The notes under the pieces were generated by a model. The model ran no database searches and had not been told where the DNA came from. It saw only the letters and a list, made by a program, of their open reading frames with translations. A stretch of DNA of 64,000 nt from Methylobacterium sp. J-048 (lineage in GTDB: Bacteria > Pseudomonadota > Alphaproteobacteria > Rhizobiales > Beijerinckiaceae): contig NZ_JAKSYL010000178.1 of the NCBI RefSeq assembly GCF_022829515.1, positions 56,559-120,558 of the forward strand, written 5' to 3'. Position 1 is the first letter of the stretch. The number at the start of each line of letters is the position of its first letter. This document shows, piece after piece, positions 39,213 to 53,791 of the stretch. The translations under genes were made by a program, and so were the position numbers.

Positions 39213-40175
39213 TCAGGGATCAGCCTGATCGGTCAGATGCCGGAACTCGCTCGGCGCCATCCCGTATCGGTCCTTGAACCGGCGGGAGAAGTGGGCCTGG
39301 CTGGCGAAGCCGCAGCCATAGGCCAGGGTGCCGAGGGAGAGATGCCGGCAGCCCGGATTGGTCAGGCGCTTGGCCGCCATCTGCAGCCTGCGCTGCCAGA
39401 TCCAGTCGGAGATGTGCTGGCCGTGCTCATGGAACAGTTCCTGGAGCCGGCGCAGCGACACGCCGACCGCAGCTGCGAGCCGGGGCGGGTCGAGGGTGGG
39501 ATCGCCGAGATTCGCCTCGACATGGGCTTTCGCCCGCTGGACCACAACGGTGCCGTGCAGCGGCCGGGGCATCGCTTTCGCCAGGCGCTCGGCGATGCAG
39601 GCCCCGATCAGGTCGACGGCGATCCCCGACATCCGCTCGGCCGCATCGGGCGTGAAGTTGCTCTCGACGCGCAGCAACGTGTCCAGGAACGTCCTCACCA
39701 GTCCGGTGCTGGCGAAATCCGCGCCGATGGTGAGAGCCGAGAAGTGTCGCGCGTCCCCGAGAAGGTTCTCCAATCGATCCTTCGGAACTTCCACGAGCAG
39801 GGAACGGGACGGTCCGGTCGTCTGGCGGATGGAGGGGCTCCCGCGATCCAGGACCACGATCTCGCCAGGCCGCACGATGGCCTGGCGTCCGAACTGCTCG
39901 CACGTCGACGTCCCAGACAGCTTGATCGTGACGGCAAGGGTGTCCCGCTTGGCGTTCCGACGGAGCGTCGTCGGTGTCGATTCGACACGCACGGCGCTGA
40001 ACGTCGAACGGGTGATCAGCAGCGATCCGAGATCTGTTCCTTCGAATAGACCACGGAAGATGCCGTCATCGATCCGATACAGTTCCGCCGGCATGAGACG
40101 AGCGTGCGCAACATCTTTCCAGAGCTGAAAGTTCTTGTCCGATTGCTCGCCGAGAGCCGAAAAGATAGTTTTCAT
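39213..40175 (-). CDS. AraC-family transcriptional regulator
   Basis: A 320-residue regulator. The N-terminal two-thirds form the ligand-binding half of the AraC-binding-like type (FRGLFEGTDLGSLLITRSTF, followed by the cupin-like strand REGEIVVLDRGSP-type sequence PGEIVVLDRGSPS near 103-115). The C-terminal 100 residues contain the double helix-turn-helix with AAAVGVSLRRLQELFHEHGQ and GTLAYGCGFASQAHFSRRFK, which is the family signature. It probably controls a nearby or divergent gene in response to a small molecule. An A+T-rich 500-base upstream region may contain its operator. Confidence 0.9.
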   Translation of the reverse strand: MKTIFSALGEQSDKNFQLWKDVAHARLMPAELYRIDDGIFRGLFEGTDLGSLLITRSTFSAVRVESTPTTLRRNAKRDTLAVTIKLSGTSTCEQFGRQAIVRPGEIVVLDRGSPSIRQTTGPSRSLLVEVPKDRLENLLGDARHFSALTIGADFASTGLVRTFLDTLLRVESNFTPDAAERMSGIAVDLIGACIAERLAKAMPRPLHGTVVVQRAKAHVEANLGDPTLDPPRLAAAVGVSLRRLQELFHEHGQHISDWIWQRRLQMAAKRLTNPGCRHLSLGTLAYGCGFASQAHFSRRFKDRYGMAPSEFRHLTDQADP

Positions 40176-40693
40176 TGTCTCGAAGATTGACCCTTCGTCC
40201 TCAACTCAAGAACGATAGGTTGTTAGGCATTCTTGATAAAATTGGTAGCTCTCGCGAGCGACATTAAGGCTCGAAAGTTATGCCGTAATGGATCGGGATC
40301 AGTATCTACCGAGAAGATATCTACAGTATAGAATTGACGGATACAGAATTTATTTATTTTATTCCAGCAATCGAAGCCGCTCAATTTTCATGAGTGAAAA
40401 CGTCGCAGCAAACGCTTGTTCTGCGTGAAAGCTCGGCAATCGGATGAATTGCTTGAAGATTAAGGAATTTAATATTGAATTCAGAACGATGAGCGACGCC
40501 CTCGATCCGGCATCCCCTCTTCCGGAGAGCAGGACATCATCTGTTGGGATGGCGCTCTAACCACGATCTGCGCCGCCCACATTCCGAACAGATCGTCAGA
40601 GCCTGCCGGCGATCCGGTGCGCGTCACATCATGGGGCCCCGAGCCCCGGCGGCCGGGCGTCAGCTGATCGTGTCGCGGCCTCGGACTTCCCGA
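40176..40693. promoter_or_regulatory. A+T-rich intergenic region upstream of the AraC-type gene
   Basis: No gene is seen in this 518-base region. From about 40200 to 40500 the base composition is far below the local G+C content (for example ATTTATTTATTTTATTCC near 40354). This is where the promoter and operators of the leftward AraC gene must lie. I see no long repeat, although short A+T tracts recur. It could also be a remnant of horizontally acquired DNA. Confidence 0.4.
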
Positions 40694-41365
40694 TCAATCG
40701 GCGATCGGCGGACCGGCATCGTCGGGGGCCTCCCGCGGCGTGGGCCGGGGTTTACGCGCCGGCTTAGGGGGTTGGACGGCCCGGGCCTGCGGTGGGGCTT
40801 GCGTGACCGGCCGCTGCGGCGGCCTCGGCGGCCGCTCGATCTGGACCCGCGGTGGGGCTACGGGCGCCGCGGCCGGCGGGATCGCGACGGCCCTCCGGTT
40901 CTGCGGAGTCGATCGCGGCGGCTGCGTCGGGCCCGGGGCGGCCGGCAATCCCGCTGCCTGGCCAGTCTTCGCCGGCAGCGGCACGGCGGCCGATACGGGG
41001 CCTGCGGCGGCATTCTGCGGGACCACCTCACAATGCTGGCTGCAATTGCTGACGACCGCCTCCACGACCTTGCCGTCGATCGTCGCGGAGACGATGCAGC
41101 GAGCCGGATGGTAGATCAGCTCATACTGGAACCGGCCCTTGTCGTCCGATTCGGTGCGGAACTTGTCCTCCAGCACCACGGGCATGTGCGGGCGCTCCGT
41201 CGTCCCGACGATGTAGAGTCGGCCCGTCGTGATCGCCGCGAGGGTGATCTCCGGCCCCGCCCAGGCGGACCCGCACGTCGCTAGGGCGCCGAGCCCGGAC
41301 GCGGCGACAATCGAGGCGAAACGAACCAACCGAGATATCTCCGCGTTCGGCCGTCGATATGCCAC
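40694..41365 (-). CDS. Secreted Pro-rich protein of unknown function
   Basis: A 223-residue protein with a signal peptide ending near CGSAWAG (about residues 30-36). A short globular domain follows (about 37-117), with four Cys of which two are close together (NCSQHC, about 107-112) and one in HPARCIVSA (about 87-95), consistent with disulfides. The C-terminal half is a Pro/Arg/Ala-rich linker. I do not recognise the family. It could be a cell-envelope-associated protein. It is followed on the same strand by nothing convincing until 40175. Confidence 0.65.
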   Translation of the reverse strand: MAYRRPNAEISRLVRFASIVAASGLGALATCGSAWAGPEITLAAITTGRLYIVGTTERPHMPVVLEDKFRTESDDKGRFQYELIYHPARCIVSATIDGKVVEAVVSNCSQHCEVVPQNAAAGPVSAAVPLPAKTGQAAGLPAAPGPTQPPRSTPQNRRAVAIPPAAAPVAPPRVQIERPPRPPQRPVTQAPPQARAVQPPKPARKPRPTPREAPDDAGPPIAD

Positions 41366-41612
41366 GGCTAGACGATCTTCAGGCGGAGATAGTTATGACA
41401 TCTAGCTTGCGCAGGCGATAGCGATTGTCATCAGCGCTATCGTGCCAGTTTAGATTTCGTTGTGCATGAGGGCGAGCGCGCCGACGAGCGCGCAGGCTGC
41501 GCGGATATCCGGCGTCGCGCATGAGGCCGCCGCCGTTCCCGCACGAAAACGGCCTGTCCCACGGTGGGTACCGCTCAGGCGCTCGATGTTCGGGGATGTC
41601 TTGAGAAGATCT

Positions 41613-41688
<76 letters not shown>

Positions 41689-41790
41689 GATCGCGTCTGC
41701 GATCCGCCCCGGCGGCCACCAAGTCCGTCCGGGGTGGCGGGCTGATACCAACGTGGCCGGGGGCTGTCCACCCCCGGCCGCGATTTTTCG

Positions 41791-43356
<1,566 letters not shown>

Positions 43357-43767
43357 GACGTTACCCTGTCGCGGGCCGCCCGGCGGAAGGCTCGGCGCGG
43401 CGTGGTGCCCCGGGAGGAGCTGAAGTTCGCGAGTTCCGACAATCCCCTGAAGGCCCAGGCGCGCGCGCCCGGACGGCCCTCAGGGGCGGGTAAGCAGAAG
43501 CGGAAGACGAAGCCCGGCGCGACGCGCACGCGACCGCGACGCCGGCGGAGCGGCGTGGGCGGTCTCGGTCGCTGAGCCGGCTCTGGCCAAGGCTCGTCTC
43601 TCCCGGCTGAGGCGCGGACGGCGTGATGCAGCACCCGCGCGGTGGGCGGCAGAGGTAGCGCCCGCGTCGCGGAAACACAAGGGCCGCCTCGGGCCGCCGC
43701 CTTGCCAAGCGCGGGCCGCCCTCGATAAAGCCCGGCGGCACGTCGAGAGAGAACCCGCGAGACCGTC
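43357..43767. promoter_or_regulatory. Divergent leuA-leuB regulatory region with a strong hairpin
   Basis: This 411-base gap carries the promoters of leftward leuA and rightward leuB. A strong inverted repeat spans 43444-43486. Arms 43444-43455 (CCCCTGAAGGCC) and 43475-43486 (GGCCCTCAGGGG) pair at 11 of 12 positions around a G+C-rich loop. On the leuA strand it lies in the 5' leader, 88 bases before the ATG. Leader hairpins that regulate leuA are known, but I do not see a clear leucine-rich leader peptide here. The control mode is inference. Confidence 0.5.
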
Positions 43768-44877
43768 ATGGCCAGCTACAAGCTCCTGCTCCTGCCCGGC
43801 GACGGGATCGGCCCGGAGGTCGCGGGCGGCATGCAGGTCGTGCTCGACGCCCTGAAGGAGACCGGGCTCGCCACCTTCGAGACCGAGACCGACCTCGTCG
43901 GCGGCTGCGCCCTCGACGCCCATGGCAGCCCGCTCTCGGACGAGACCCTGGCGCGCGCCCGGGCCGCCGACGCGATCCTGCTCGGCGCCGTGGGCGGCCC
44001 GAAATGGGCGGGCGTCGCCTACGAGAGCCGCCCGGAGGCCGGCCTCCTCCGTCTGCGCAAGGATCTGGAGCTGTTCGCCAACCTGCGGCCGGCGATCTGC
44101 TACCCGGCTTTGGCCGACGCCTCGGCGCTCAAGCGCGAGCTGGTCGAGGGCCTCGACATCATGATCGTCCGCGAGCTGACCGGCGGCGTCTATTTCGGCG
44201 AGCCCAAGGAGATCACCACCCTGCCGGACGGCTCGAAGCGGGCCGTGGACACGCAGGTCTACACCACGGGGGAGATCGAGCGGATCGCCCATGTAGCCTT
44301 CGATCTGGCGGGCAAGCGCTCGGGCCGGGTGGCCTCTGCCGAGAAGCACAACGTGATGAAGTCCGGCGTCCTGTGGAAGGAGGTCGTCACCAAGGTCCAT
44401 GCCGAGCACTACGCCAACATCGCGCTGGAGCATGTGCTGGCCGACAATTGCGCCATGCAGCTCGTGCGCCGGCCCAAGCAGTTCGATGTGCTGGTGACCG
44501 ACAACCTGTTCGGCGACGTGCTGTCCGACCTCGCCGCGATGCTGACCGGCTCGCTCGGCATGCTGCCCTCGGCCTCGCTCGGCGCGGTCGATGCCAGCGG
44601 CGTGCGCCGGGCGCTCTACGAGCCGTGTCACGGCTCGGCTCCGGACATCGCCGGCCAGGACAAGGCGAACCCGATCGCGATGATCGGCTCGCTGACCATG
44701 TGCCTGCGCTACTCGTTCGGCCTCGGCGAGGCCGCGGACGCGCTCGATGGCGCCGTCATGGATGCGCTGGCCAGCGGCGCCCGCACCGCCGACATCGCCG
44801 GCGCGGGCACCAGCCCGATCGGCACCCGCGCCATGGCGAACGCCGTGGCCGACGCCCTGCGTGCTCGGGTCGGCTGA
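43768..44877 (+). CDS. leuB: 3-isopropylmalate dehydrogenase
   Basis: A 369-residue dehydrogenase that oxidises and decarboxylates 3-isopropylmalate to 2-oxoisocaproate with NAD+. The N-terminus MASYKLLLLPGDGIGPEV and the active-site blocks are present: GLLRLRKDLELFANLRPA (about 91-108), RELTGGVYFGEP (about 136-147), and the metal-binding Asp residues in VTDNLFGDVLSDLAAM (about 243-258). The NAD-binding HGSAPDIAGQDKANPIA block follows (about 289-305). The length agrees with the family. It is divergent from leuA, unlike the usual leuCDB cluster. Confidence 0.96.
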   Translation: MASYKLLLLPGDGIGPEVAGGMQVVLDALKETGLATFETETDLVGGCALDAHGSPLSDETLARARAADAILLGAVGGPKWAGVAYESRPEAGLLRLRKDLELFANLRPAICYPALADASALKRELVEGLDIMIVRELTGGVYFGEPKEITTLPDGSKRAVDTQVYTTGEIERIAHVAFDLAGKRSGRVASAEKHNVMKSGVLWKEVVTKVHAEHYANIALEHVLADNCAMQLVRRPKQFDVLVTDNLFGDVLSDLAAMLTGSLGMLPSASLGAVDASGVRRALYEPCHGSAPDIAGQDKANPIAMIGSLTMCLRYSFGLGEAADALDGAVMDALASGARTADIAGAGTSPIGTRAMANAVADALRARVG

Positions 44878-45066
44878 GGATCCGTCACCGCCCGCGTGAT
44901 AGGACGCATGGCGGATGCGTGCGGCCTTCGCTATGACGCACGGGCTTTAAAGCGCTCGCCGCCGAAGTGGCTACCGGTTCGGCGTCAGCGAGCGCGTCAC
45001 ATCAAGGACTTGGAGCCGTTCCCGAGCGCAACGCGATTGGGAACGGCTCTGGGCATCGGGAGCGTC

Positions 45067-45849
45067 ATGAAGGCCGGGGACGGGGCGACGGAGCGCGAGA
45101 GCGCGGATTTCGGCTTCGAGCGCGTGTCGCTCGACGAGAAGCAGGGGCGCGTCGACAGCGTCTTCCACTCGGTCGCCCGCCGCTACGACGTCATGAACGA
45201 CCTGATGTCGGCGGGCCTGCACCGGGCCTGGAAGGCGCAGCTCGTCTCGATGCTGCGGCCGCCGCAGGGCCGTCCCTTCGCGCATCTCGACGTCGCCGGC
45301 GGTACCGGCGACGTGGCGTTCCGGGTGCTCGCCGCGGGCGGCCCGAAGACCCGGGTCACGGTGCTCGACATCAACGAATCGATGCTGCGGGTTGGCGCCG
45401 AGCGCGCGAAGGAGAAGGTCGATGGCGCGGGCGACCGGATCGCCTTCGTGACCGGCAACGCCGAGACCCTGCCCCTGCCGGACGCCGCCTTCGACGCCTA
45501 CACGATCGCCTTCGGCATCCGGAATGTGCCGCGGATCGAGACGGCGCTCGCCGAGGCACGCCGGGTGCTGAAGCCCGGCGGCCGGTTCCTGTGCCTCGAA
45601 TTCTCGGCCGTCGACATCCCGCTGCTCGACCGCATCTACGACGCCTATTCCTTCCACGTGATCCCGCGGATCGGCGCCCGCGTCGCCGGGGATGCGGAAT
45701 CCTACCGCTATCTGGTCGAGTCGATCCGCAAGTTCCCGACCCGGGGGGCGTTCAGCGGCATGATCGAGCGCGCCGGCTTCCGCCACGTCACCGACCGGCC
45801 GCTCTCGGGCGGGATCGTGGCGATCCATTCTGGCTGGAAGGTCTCCTGA
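45067..45849 (+). CDS. ubiE: UbiE/MenG, demethylquinol C-methyltransferase
   Basis: A 260-residue SAM-dependent methyltransferase of ubiquinone (or menaquinone) synthesis. Family blocks include [19 protein letters not shown] (about 39-57), the SAM motif [15 protein letters not shown] (about 73-87), [20 protein letters not shown] (about 144-163) and the C-terminal [11 protein letters not shown]. The start [12 protein letters not shown] was chosen because the in-frame sequence above it is not conserved. It is the first gene of the ubiE-ubiB pair and lies 64 bases upstream of ubiB, separated by a G+C-rich hairpin (45876-45892). Confidence 0.93.
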   Translation: MKAGDGATERESADFGFERVSLDEKQGRVDSVFHSVARRYDVMNDLMSAGLHRAWKAQLVSMLRPPQGRPFAHLDVAGGTGDVAFRVLAAGGPKTRVTVLDINESMLRVGAERAKEKVDGAGDRIAFVTGNAETLPLPDAAFDAYTIAFGIRNVPRIETALAEARRVLKPGGRFLCLEFSAVDIPLLDRIYDAYSFHVIPRIGARVAGDAESYRYLVESIRKFPTRGAFSGMIERAGFRHVTDRPLSGGIVAIHSGWKVS

Positions 45850-45913
45850 TCTTGGCCCACGCGCACCACCGCCCTCCCCCCGCTGCGGGGGGCGGGACAG
45901 CCCCGGTGCATCC

Positions 45914-47476
45914 ATGATCGGCGCCGCGATCAACCTGTTCCGCGGCGGCCGGGTCGGCTTCGTCCTGGCGCGCGAGGGCGCGCTGGCCCTCGTGGATCCG
46001 TCGGAGCTGCCCGCCCATCTGCGCTTTGCCCTGAAGCTCGGGCGGACCCTGGAGCGGCCGGGCCTCGGCGACGGCGCAGCCGGGCTGTCGGCCGCCCTGA
46101 CCCGGCTCGGCCCGTCCTACGTGAAGTTCGGCCAGTTCCTGGCGACCCGGCCCGACATCGTCGGCATGCGGGCGGCCTCCGATCTGGAGCGATTGCAGGA
46201 CCGCGTGCCGCCGTTCCCGCAGGAAACCGCCCTGAAGGTGGTCGAGGCCGCGCTCGGCAAGCCGGTGCACACGCTGTTCGTGTCGTTCAGCGAGCCGATC
46301 GCCGCCGCCTCGATCGCTCAGGTCCACAAGGCCGTCGTGCAGGATGCCGACGGCACGCAGCGGGCGCTCGCCGTGAAGGTGATGCGCCCCGGTGTGCGCG
46401 AGCGGTTCATGCGCGACCTCGAAGGCATGCGCTTCATGGCCCGGGTGGTGCACGCCCTCTCGCCGCAGGCCGAGCGGCTGCGCCCGCGCGAGGTGGTGGA
46501 GATTCTGGCCCGCTCCGTGATGATGGAGATGGATTTCCGCCTGGAGGCGGCCGCCGCCTCGGAGATCGCCGAGAACACCAATGACGACCTCGATTTCCGC
46601 GTGCCGAAGCCCGAATGGGAGCTGACCGCCCGGGAGGTGCTGTCGGCCGAGTGGATCGAGGGCGTGCGCCTGCACAGCGCCGCCGAGCTCGCCGCCGCCG
46701 GCCACGATCCGCAGGCGATCGGGCGCACGGTGATCCAGAGCTTCCTGCGGCAGGCGATCCGCGACGGCTTCTTCCACGCCGACATGCACCAGGGGAACCT
46801 GCTGGTCGATGCCGAGGGTCGGCTGGTGGCGGTCGATTTCGGCATCATGGGCCGGCTCGGCCTGAACGAGCGCCGCTTCCTCGCCGAAATCCTGCTGGGC
46901 TTCATCCTGCGCGACTACCGCCGGGTGGCGAAGGTGCATTTCGAGGCCGGCTACGTCCCGGCGCACCATTCGGTGGAGGATTTCGCGCAGGCGATCCGGG
47001 CGATCGGCGAGCCGATCCACCAGCGCCGGGCCGACGAGATCTCGATGTCCAAGGTGCTGACTCTGCTGTTCGACATCACAGCCCTGTTCGATATGAGCAC
47101 GCGGACCGAGTTGGTGATGCTGCAAAAGACCATGGTGGTGGTCGAGGGCGTGGCCCGCTCGCTCGATCCGCGCCTCGACATGTGGACCACCGCCGAGCCG
47201 GTGGTGCGCAGCTGGATCACCAAGAATGCCGGCCCGCTCGGGCGGGCCCAGAGCGGCTTCGAGGCGCTGCGGGTGCTGTCCGACGTGGTCGGCGACATCC
47301 CCGACCTCGCGACCCGGCTCAAGCGCGTGCTGGTCCGCCTCGACGAGGCCGGGACGGGCGATGCGCGGCGTCTGGAGCACTTCGCCCGCAGCGAGGGCCG
47401 GCGCGCGATCTGGTCGACGCTCGCCCTGTGGGGTATCGCGGTCGGGGCGCTGGTGATGGCGTTCCGGGGCGTGTGA
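45914..47476 (+). CDS. ubiB: UbiB, ubiquinone biosynthesis ATPase/kinase-like protein
   Basis: A 520-residue member of the ADCK/UbiB family. The KxGQ motif is at residues 71-74 (KFGQFLATRPD). The kinase-like core shows ALA-type nucleotide loop AAASIAQVHKA (about 132-142), VKVMRPG, and DADMHQGNLL-type FHADMHQGNLLVDAEGRLVA (about 289-308) with DFGIMGR following. Two hydrophobic helices at the C-terminus (about residues 496-518) anchor it in the inner membrane. It supports ubiquinone synthesis as an ATPase. Co-linear with ubiE, as in many proteobacteria. Confidence 0.93.
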   Translation: MIGAAINLFRGGRVGFVLAREGALALVDPSELPAHLRFALKLGRTLERPGLGDGAAGLSAALTRLGPSYVKFGQFLATRPDIVGMRAASDLERLQDRVPPFPQETALKVVEAALGKPVHTLFVSFSEPIAAASIAQVHKAVVQDADGTQRALAVKVMRPGVRERFMRDLEGMRFMARVVHALSPQAERLRPREVVEILARSVMMEMDFRLEAAAASEIAENTNDDLDFRVPKPEWELTAREVLSAEWIEGVRLHSAAELAAAGHDPQAIGRTVIQSFLRQAIRDGFFHADMHQGNLLVDAEGRLVAVDFGIMGRLGLNERRFLAEILLGFILRDYRRVAKVHFEAGYVPAHHSVEDFAQAIRAIGEPIHQRRADEISMSKVLTLLFDITALFDMSTRTELVMLQKTMVVVEGVARSLDPRLDMWTTAEPVVRSWITKNAGPLGRAQSGFEALRVLSDVVGDIPDLATRLKRVLVRLDEAGTGDARRLEHFARSEGRRAIWSTLALWGIAVGALVMAFRGV

Positions 47477-47504
47477 TCCTCACGGCGATTGAGGCCTCGC
47501 GGCC

Positions 47505-50455
<2,951 letters not shown>

Positions 50456-50459
<4 letters not shown>

Positions 50460-51688
50460 GTCTCCACCAGCCCGGTGCTGGCGCCCGATGCCTCGGAATC
50501 GGCTCGCCCATGTGGCAAGGCGAGGTATTCGCGCGAGCGCATCTCGATCAGGCGGGAGACCGTCCGGTCGAACTCGAACGCCTCGCGGCCGGTCTGCGCC
50601 GTGTAGAGGTCCTGCGCCTCGGCAGCCGCGGAGGCCACGAGCTTCACGTGCCGGTCGTAGAGCGTGTCCACCAGGGTGATGAAGCGCTTGGCCTCGTTGC
50701 GCTCGGCCTCGCCCAGGACCGGGATCCCGTCGAGGATCACCGTGTGGAAGGCCCGCGCCAGGGCCATGTAGTCCGAGGCGCCGAGCGGCTTGCGGCACAG
50801 ATCGTCGAAGTGGAAGCGCGCGACGCCGCTGGCCTCCTCGGGGATGGCGACGTCCCGGCCGTGGACCTGGATCGTGGCCGCTCTCCCCTTCGCCTTGCCG
50901 GTGAGCCCCTTGAACGCGGCGTCCAGGGCCGCGCGCGCGGCCTCGTCCGCCGGGACATGATAGACGGCCGCGCCGCCGAGCTTCTCCAGGCGGAAATCGG
51001 TCCGCGAGTCCAGACGCACGACCTCGACTTGGTCCTTCAGGGTCGCGATGAAGGGCAGGAACAAGGCCCGGTTGAGACCGCCCTCGTAGAGCCGGTTGGG
51101 CTCGACGTTGGAGGTCGCCACCACGATGACGCCCCGCCGGAACAGGTGGCCGAACAGGCGCCCGAGGATCATGGCATCCGCGATGTCGGTCACCGTGAAT
51201 TCGTCGAAGCACAGCAGGGTCGCCTCGTCGGCGAGCTGGTCCGCCACGGGGCCGATCGGGTCGTCGCCCTTCACGGTGCCGGCCTTCAGGGCCTGGCGGT
51301 AGGCGTGGATTCGCTCGTGCGCGTCCGCCAGGAACCCGTGGAAGTGGACCCGCCGCTTCGGTCCCGGCGCGGCCTCGTGGAACAGGTCCATCAGCATGGT
51401 CTTGCCGCGGCCCACCGAGCCCCAGATGTACAGACCTTTGGGGGCCGGCACCTCGTCCTTGCGCCGGAACAGCCAGCCGAGCGCGCTGGTCTTGCTGGCC
51501 CGCTTGCGGCGTCCGAGATCCTGGATCAGCCGGTCGAGGGCGCGCACGAGCTGCGCCTGGGCCGGATCGCGCTCGATCGCGCCGGTGGCGACCAGGGCCT
51601 CGTAGCGTTCGTGGACCGGGCCGGGCGACACGGCACTGGCCCGCGCCTCCGCGGAGGGCGCGTGTGGCTTCCCGGTTTGCTCGCTCAC
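50456..51688 (-). CDS. zapE: ZapE, AFG1-like cell-division ATPase
   Basis: A 410-residue AAA-like ATPase of the AFG1/ZapE family. The Walker A motif LYIWGSVGRGKTMLMDLFHE is near residues 75-94 and the Walker B stretch LLCFDEFTVTDIADAMILGR near 156-175. The family block RDVAIPEEASGVARFHFDDL is present. In Escherichia coli ZapE modulates FtsZ rings late in division under stress; the mitochondrial relative handles respiratory complexes. The start was placed at a GTG (VSEQTGKPHAP) with a nearby G-rich ribosome site; the frame is open further upstream but not conserved-looking. Confidence 0.9.
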
Positions 51689-51994
51689 GCCCCCGGTCCC
51701 CTGCAATGCGATACGGCGCCGGACCGGCACCCCCCGCCCGGTCGGCCGTTCCCGCCGGGGCCGCATCCCTGTGCCGTGCAAGCTCGCCGCGAATCAAGCC
51801 CAGGGATCGCAGCAAGCTGGAACAGAGCTGCGCAACCCGTTCCATCAGGCCGGCGCATGGCAGCACCCCCGCGCATGGCCTCAGTCATATTGCTGCATTG
51901 CACAACGCGGATCGGGATGCGAAATCATCCCGGTCTTTCAGGAGGAACGTCCGGGCCAACCTGCGCGACAACGTGCACAGACCGGAGATCCATC

Positions 51995-52588
51995 ATGGCC
52001 GTTCGACACCTCGCCGTGTCGGCCCCCACGGTCCGGCGCCTATGGCCGGCCGACCGCAACGCGGTGCTCGACTATTTCCTGGGCCTCGACCCGGAGGCGC
52101 GTGCGAATCGCTTCATGGGCAATGTCAGCGAAGCCGGTGTGCGGGCCTATGCCGCGCAGGCGCTCACGGCCGACGGCGTGATGTACGGCGCCTTCGTGGA
52201 CGGAGAGCTGCGCGGGCTCGCCGAATTGCGACCCATGGGCGCCGGGGCAACGCCCTACGGCCTCGGGCCGCGTGCCGAGGCGGCCTTCGCTGTGGAGCGG
52301 TCGTTTCGTCGGCGAGGGATCGGGGCGGCCCTGTTCGCCCGGATCGCCCGCGCGGCGCGGCATCGGGGCGTCGCCGATCTGCACGTGCGCTGCCTGTCGG
52401 GCAACGGGCCGATGCTGCGGCTCGCGGCCAAGCAGGGCGCGGCGCTGCAGCGCGCCGGCACCGAGACCGAGGGCGCGCTCCATCTCGCCCGGCCGACGCC
52501 GTTCTCGCTCTGGTACGAGAGCATCGCGGAGGCGTTCGACTTCACGCTGGCCGTGAGTTTCCCGAGCCGCGAGTGGGCAACGGCCTGA
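51995..52588 (+). CDS. GNAT-family acetyltransferase
   Basis: A 197-residue protein with a single GNAT domain. The acetyl-CoA pyrophosphate loop is visible in AVERSFRRRGIGAALFARIA (about 98-117), an RRxGIG/A-type motif. The N-terminal part is RRLWPADRNAVLDYFLGLDP and a C-terminal block resembles the end of the fold. Members acetylate amines or proteins. The upstream 300 bases contain no other gene on this strand, and zapE runs divergently, so it has its own promoter. The substrate is unknown. Confidence 0.85.
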   Translation: MAVRHLAVSAPTVRRLWPADRNAVLDYFLGLDPEARANRFMGNVSEAGVRAYAAQALTADGVMYGAFVDGELRGLAELRPMGAGATPYGLGPRAEAAFAVERSFRRRGIGAALFARIARAARHRGVADLHVRCLSGNGPMLRLAAKQGAALQRAGTETEGALHLARPTPFSLWYESIAEAFDFTLAVSFPSREWATA

Positions 52589-52594
52589 ATCGCG

Positions 52595-53356
52595 TCACCC
52601 GGCGGCGTCGCCGACGAGTGCGAAGGTCAGCAGGTCCACCGACGCCGCCCCGCCGCGCAGGAGCGCCCGGGACGCGGCGTTGCCGGTGGCGCCGGTCGTC
52701 ATCACGTCGTCGATCAGCAAGACGCGCCGCCCGCGGATCCGGTGCGCCTGTGCGGCCTCCACCCGGAACGCGCCGCTCAGGTTCTCGGCCCGGGCCGGTC
52801 GGCTCAATCCGACCTGCGAGCGGGTCGCCCGGACCCGGACCAGCGCCGACGGCTCGAACGGCAGATCGGCGCCCCGGGCGATCACCCGGCCGAGAAGCGC
52901 GGCCTGGTTGAAGCGGCGGCGCCAGAGTCGCCAGCGATGCAGCGGGACCGGGACAACGCACTCCGCCTCGGCGATGAGGGCCCGGCCGCTCGCCGTCATC
53001 ATCCGGCCCATGACCCCGGCCAGGTCGAGGCGGTCCTCGTATTTCAGCCGGTGGACGAGACGGCGGGCGACCTCGTCGTAGAGGGCGACCGCCCGGGCCC
53101 GCCCGAAGACCGGCGGCTCGGCGATGGCCCGAGGGGAGAGCAGCGGCCCGACCCCGAGATCGACCGCGAACGGTGTGCCGAAGCGCTGGCACAGGGGTTC
53201 CTCGATCAGGCGCAGGCCGGTCCAGCAGGCCGGGCACAGAGCGCCGGGATCAGCAGTTGCACCGCCGCAGCCGGAGCAGGTCGGCGGGTAGACCAACGAC
53301 AAGACCCCGCGCGGCAAGCCGCGCAGGGCCGATGCGACGGCCTCGATCGCCGTCAT
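52595..53356 (-). CDS. comF: ComF family phosphoribosyltransferase-like protein
   Basis: A 253-residue protein with an N-terminal zinc ribbon (C27, C30, C41, C44 in CSGC and CPAC) and a phosphoribosyltransferase fold. The PRPP-binding motif is VLLIDDVMTTGATGNAA (about 215-231). The intermediate block VVPVPLHRWRLWRRRFNQAA is typical of ComF. Relatives assist DNA uptake or handle nucleobase metabolism; here the role is unknown. It is convergent with the GNAT gene and six bases from its stop. Confidence 0.9.
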   Translation of the reverse strand: MTAIEAVASALRGLPRGVLSLVYPPTCSGCGGATADPGALCPACWTGLRLIEEPLCQRFGTPFAVDLGVGPLLSPRAIAEPPVFGRARAVALYDEVARRLVHRLKYEDRLDLAGVMGRMMTASGRALIAEAECVVPVPLHRWRLWRRRFNQAALLGRVIARGADLPFEPSALVRVRATRSQVGLSRPARAENLSGAFRVEAAQAHRIRGRRVLLIDDVMTTGATGNAASRALLRGGAASVDLLTFALVGDAAG

Positions 53357-53374
53357 GCGGTCGTTGGACCGGTT

Positions 53375-53620
53375 TTAGCGGGCCGAGACCGGGCGTGCAC
53401 CCTGCTGGTCGATCTCCTGATCCCGCTGCCGGGCCTGGGAATTCGCCCGGTGACGACCGATGGCGCAGCCGGCGGCGGCGCCGACTAGGCCGTGATGCCC
53501 GGCATAATGGCCGGCGATGCCGCCGACGATCGCGCCCTTGATGCAGCCCTTGGCCTCCGCGCCGCTCGCGGCGGTGAGGGCGGCGAGGGCCATTGCGGCT
53601 CCGATGAGCGTGCGCTTCAT
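53375..53620 (-). CDS. Small secreted glycine-zipper-like protein
   Basis: An 81-residue protein with a signal peptide (MKRTLIGAAMALAALTAASG, cleavage after SGAEA). The mature part has a Gly/Ala repeat typical of glycine-zipper membrane-spanning motifs (KGAIVGGIAGHYAGHHGLVG then AAAGCAIGRH) and a polar tail. A Cys pair (one before and one within the zipper) and several His are present. Such proteins insert in or attach to the outer membrane. The longer upstream frame is a shadow of the methyltransferase gene. Confidence 0.75.
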   Translation of the reverse strand: MKRTLIGAAMALAALTAASGAEAKGCIKGAIVGGIAGHYAGHHGLVGAAAGCAIGRHRANSQARQRDQEIDQQGARPVSAR

Positions 53621-53791
53621 GACCTGCACTCCTTGATCAATCTCGGCCTTGCGGCCAGTCGCAGCAGGAACGGCGGCGATGCCGAGTCGTTCCATGATGT
53701 TAGCGCCGCTCACGGGCCTGTGTGGAGCCACGACCCTGCTCTTGCACAAGCATGCTGGCGGGACGCCGCCGCAAGCGCCATGTGCAGGCCC

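Noticed and set aside
50460..51866. Extension of the hybrid kinase to 1453 residues
   Set aside because: The upstream part is zapE read out of frame; a GTG at 50459 with a four-base overlap gives the correct start.
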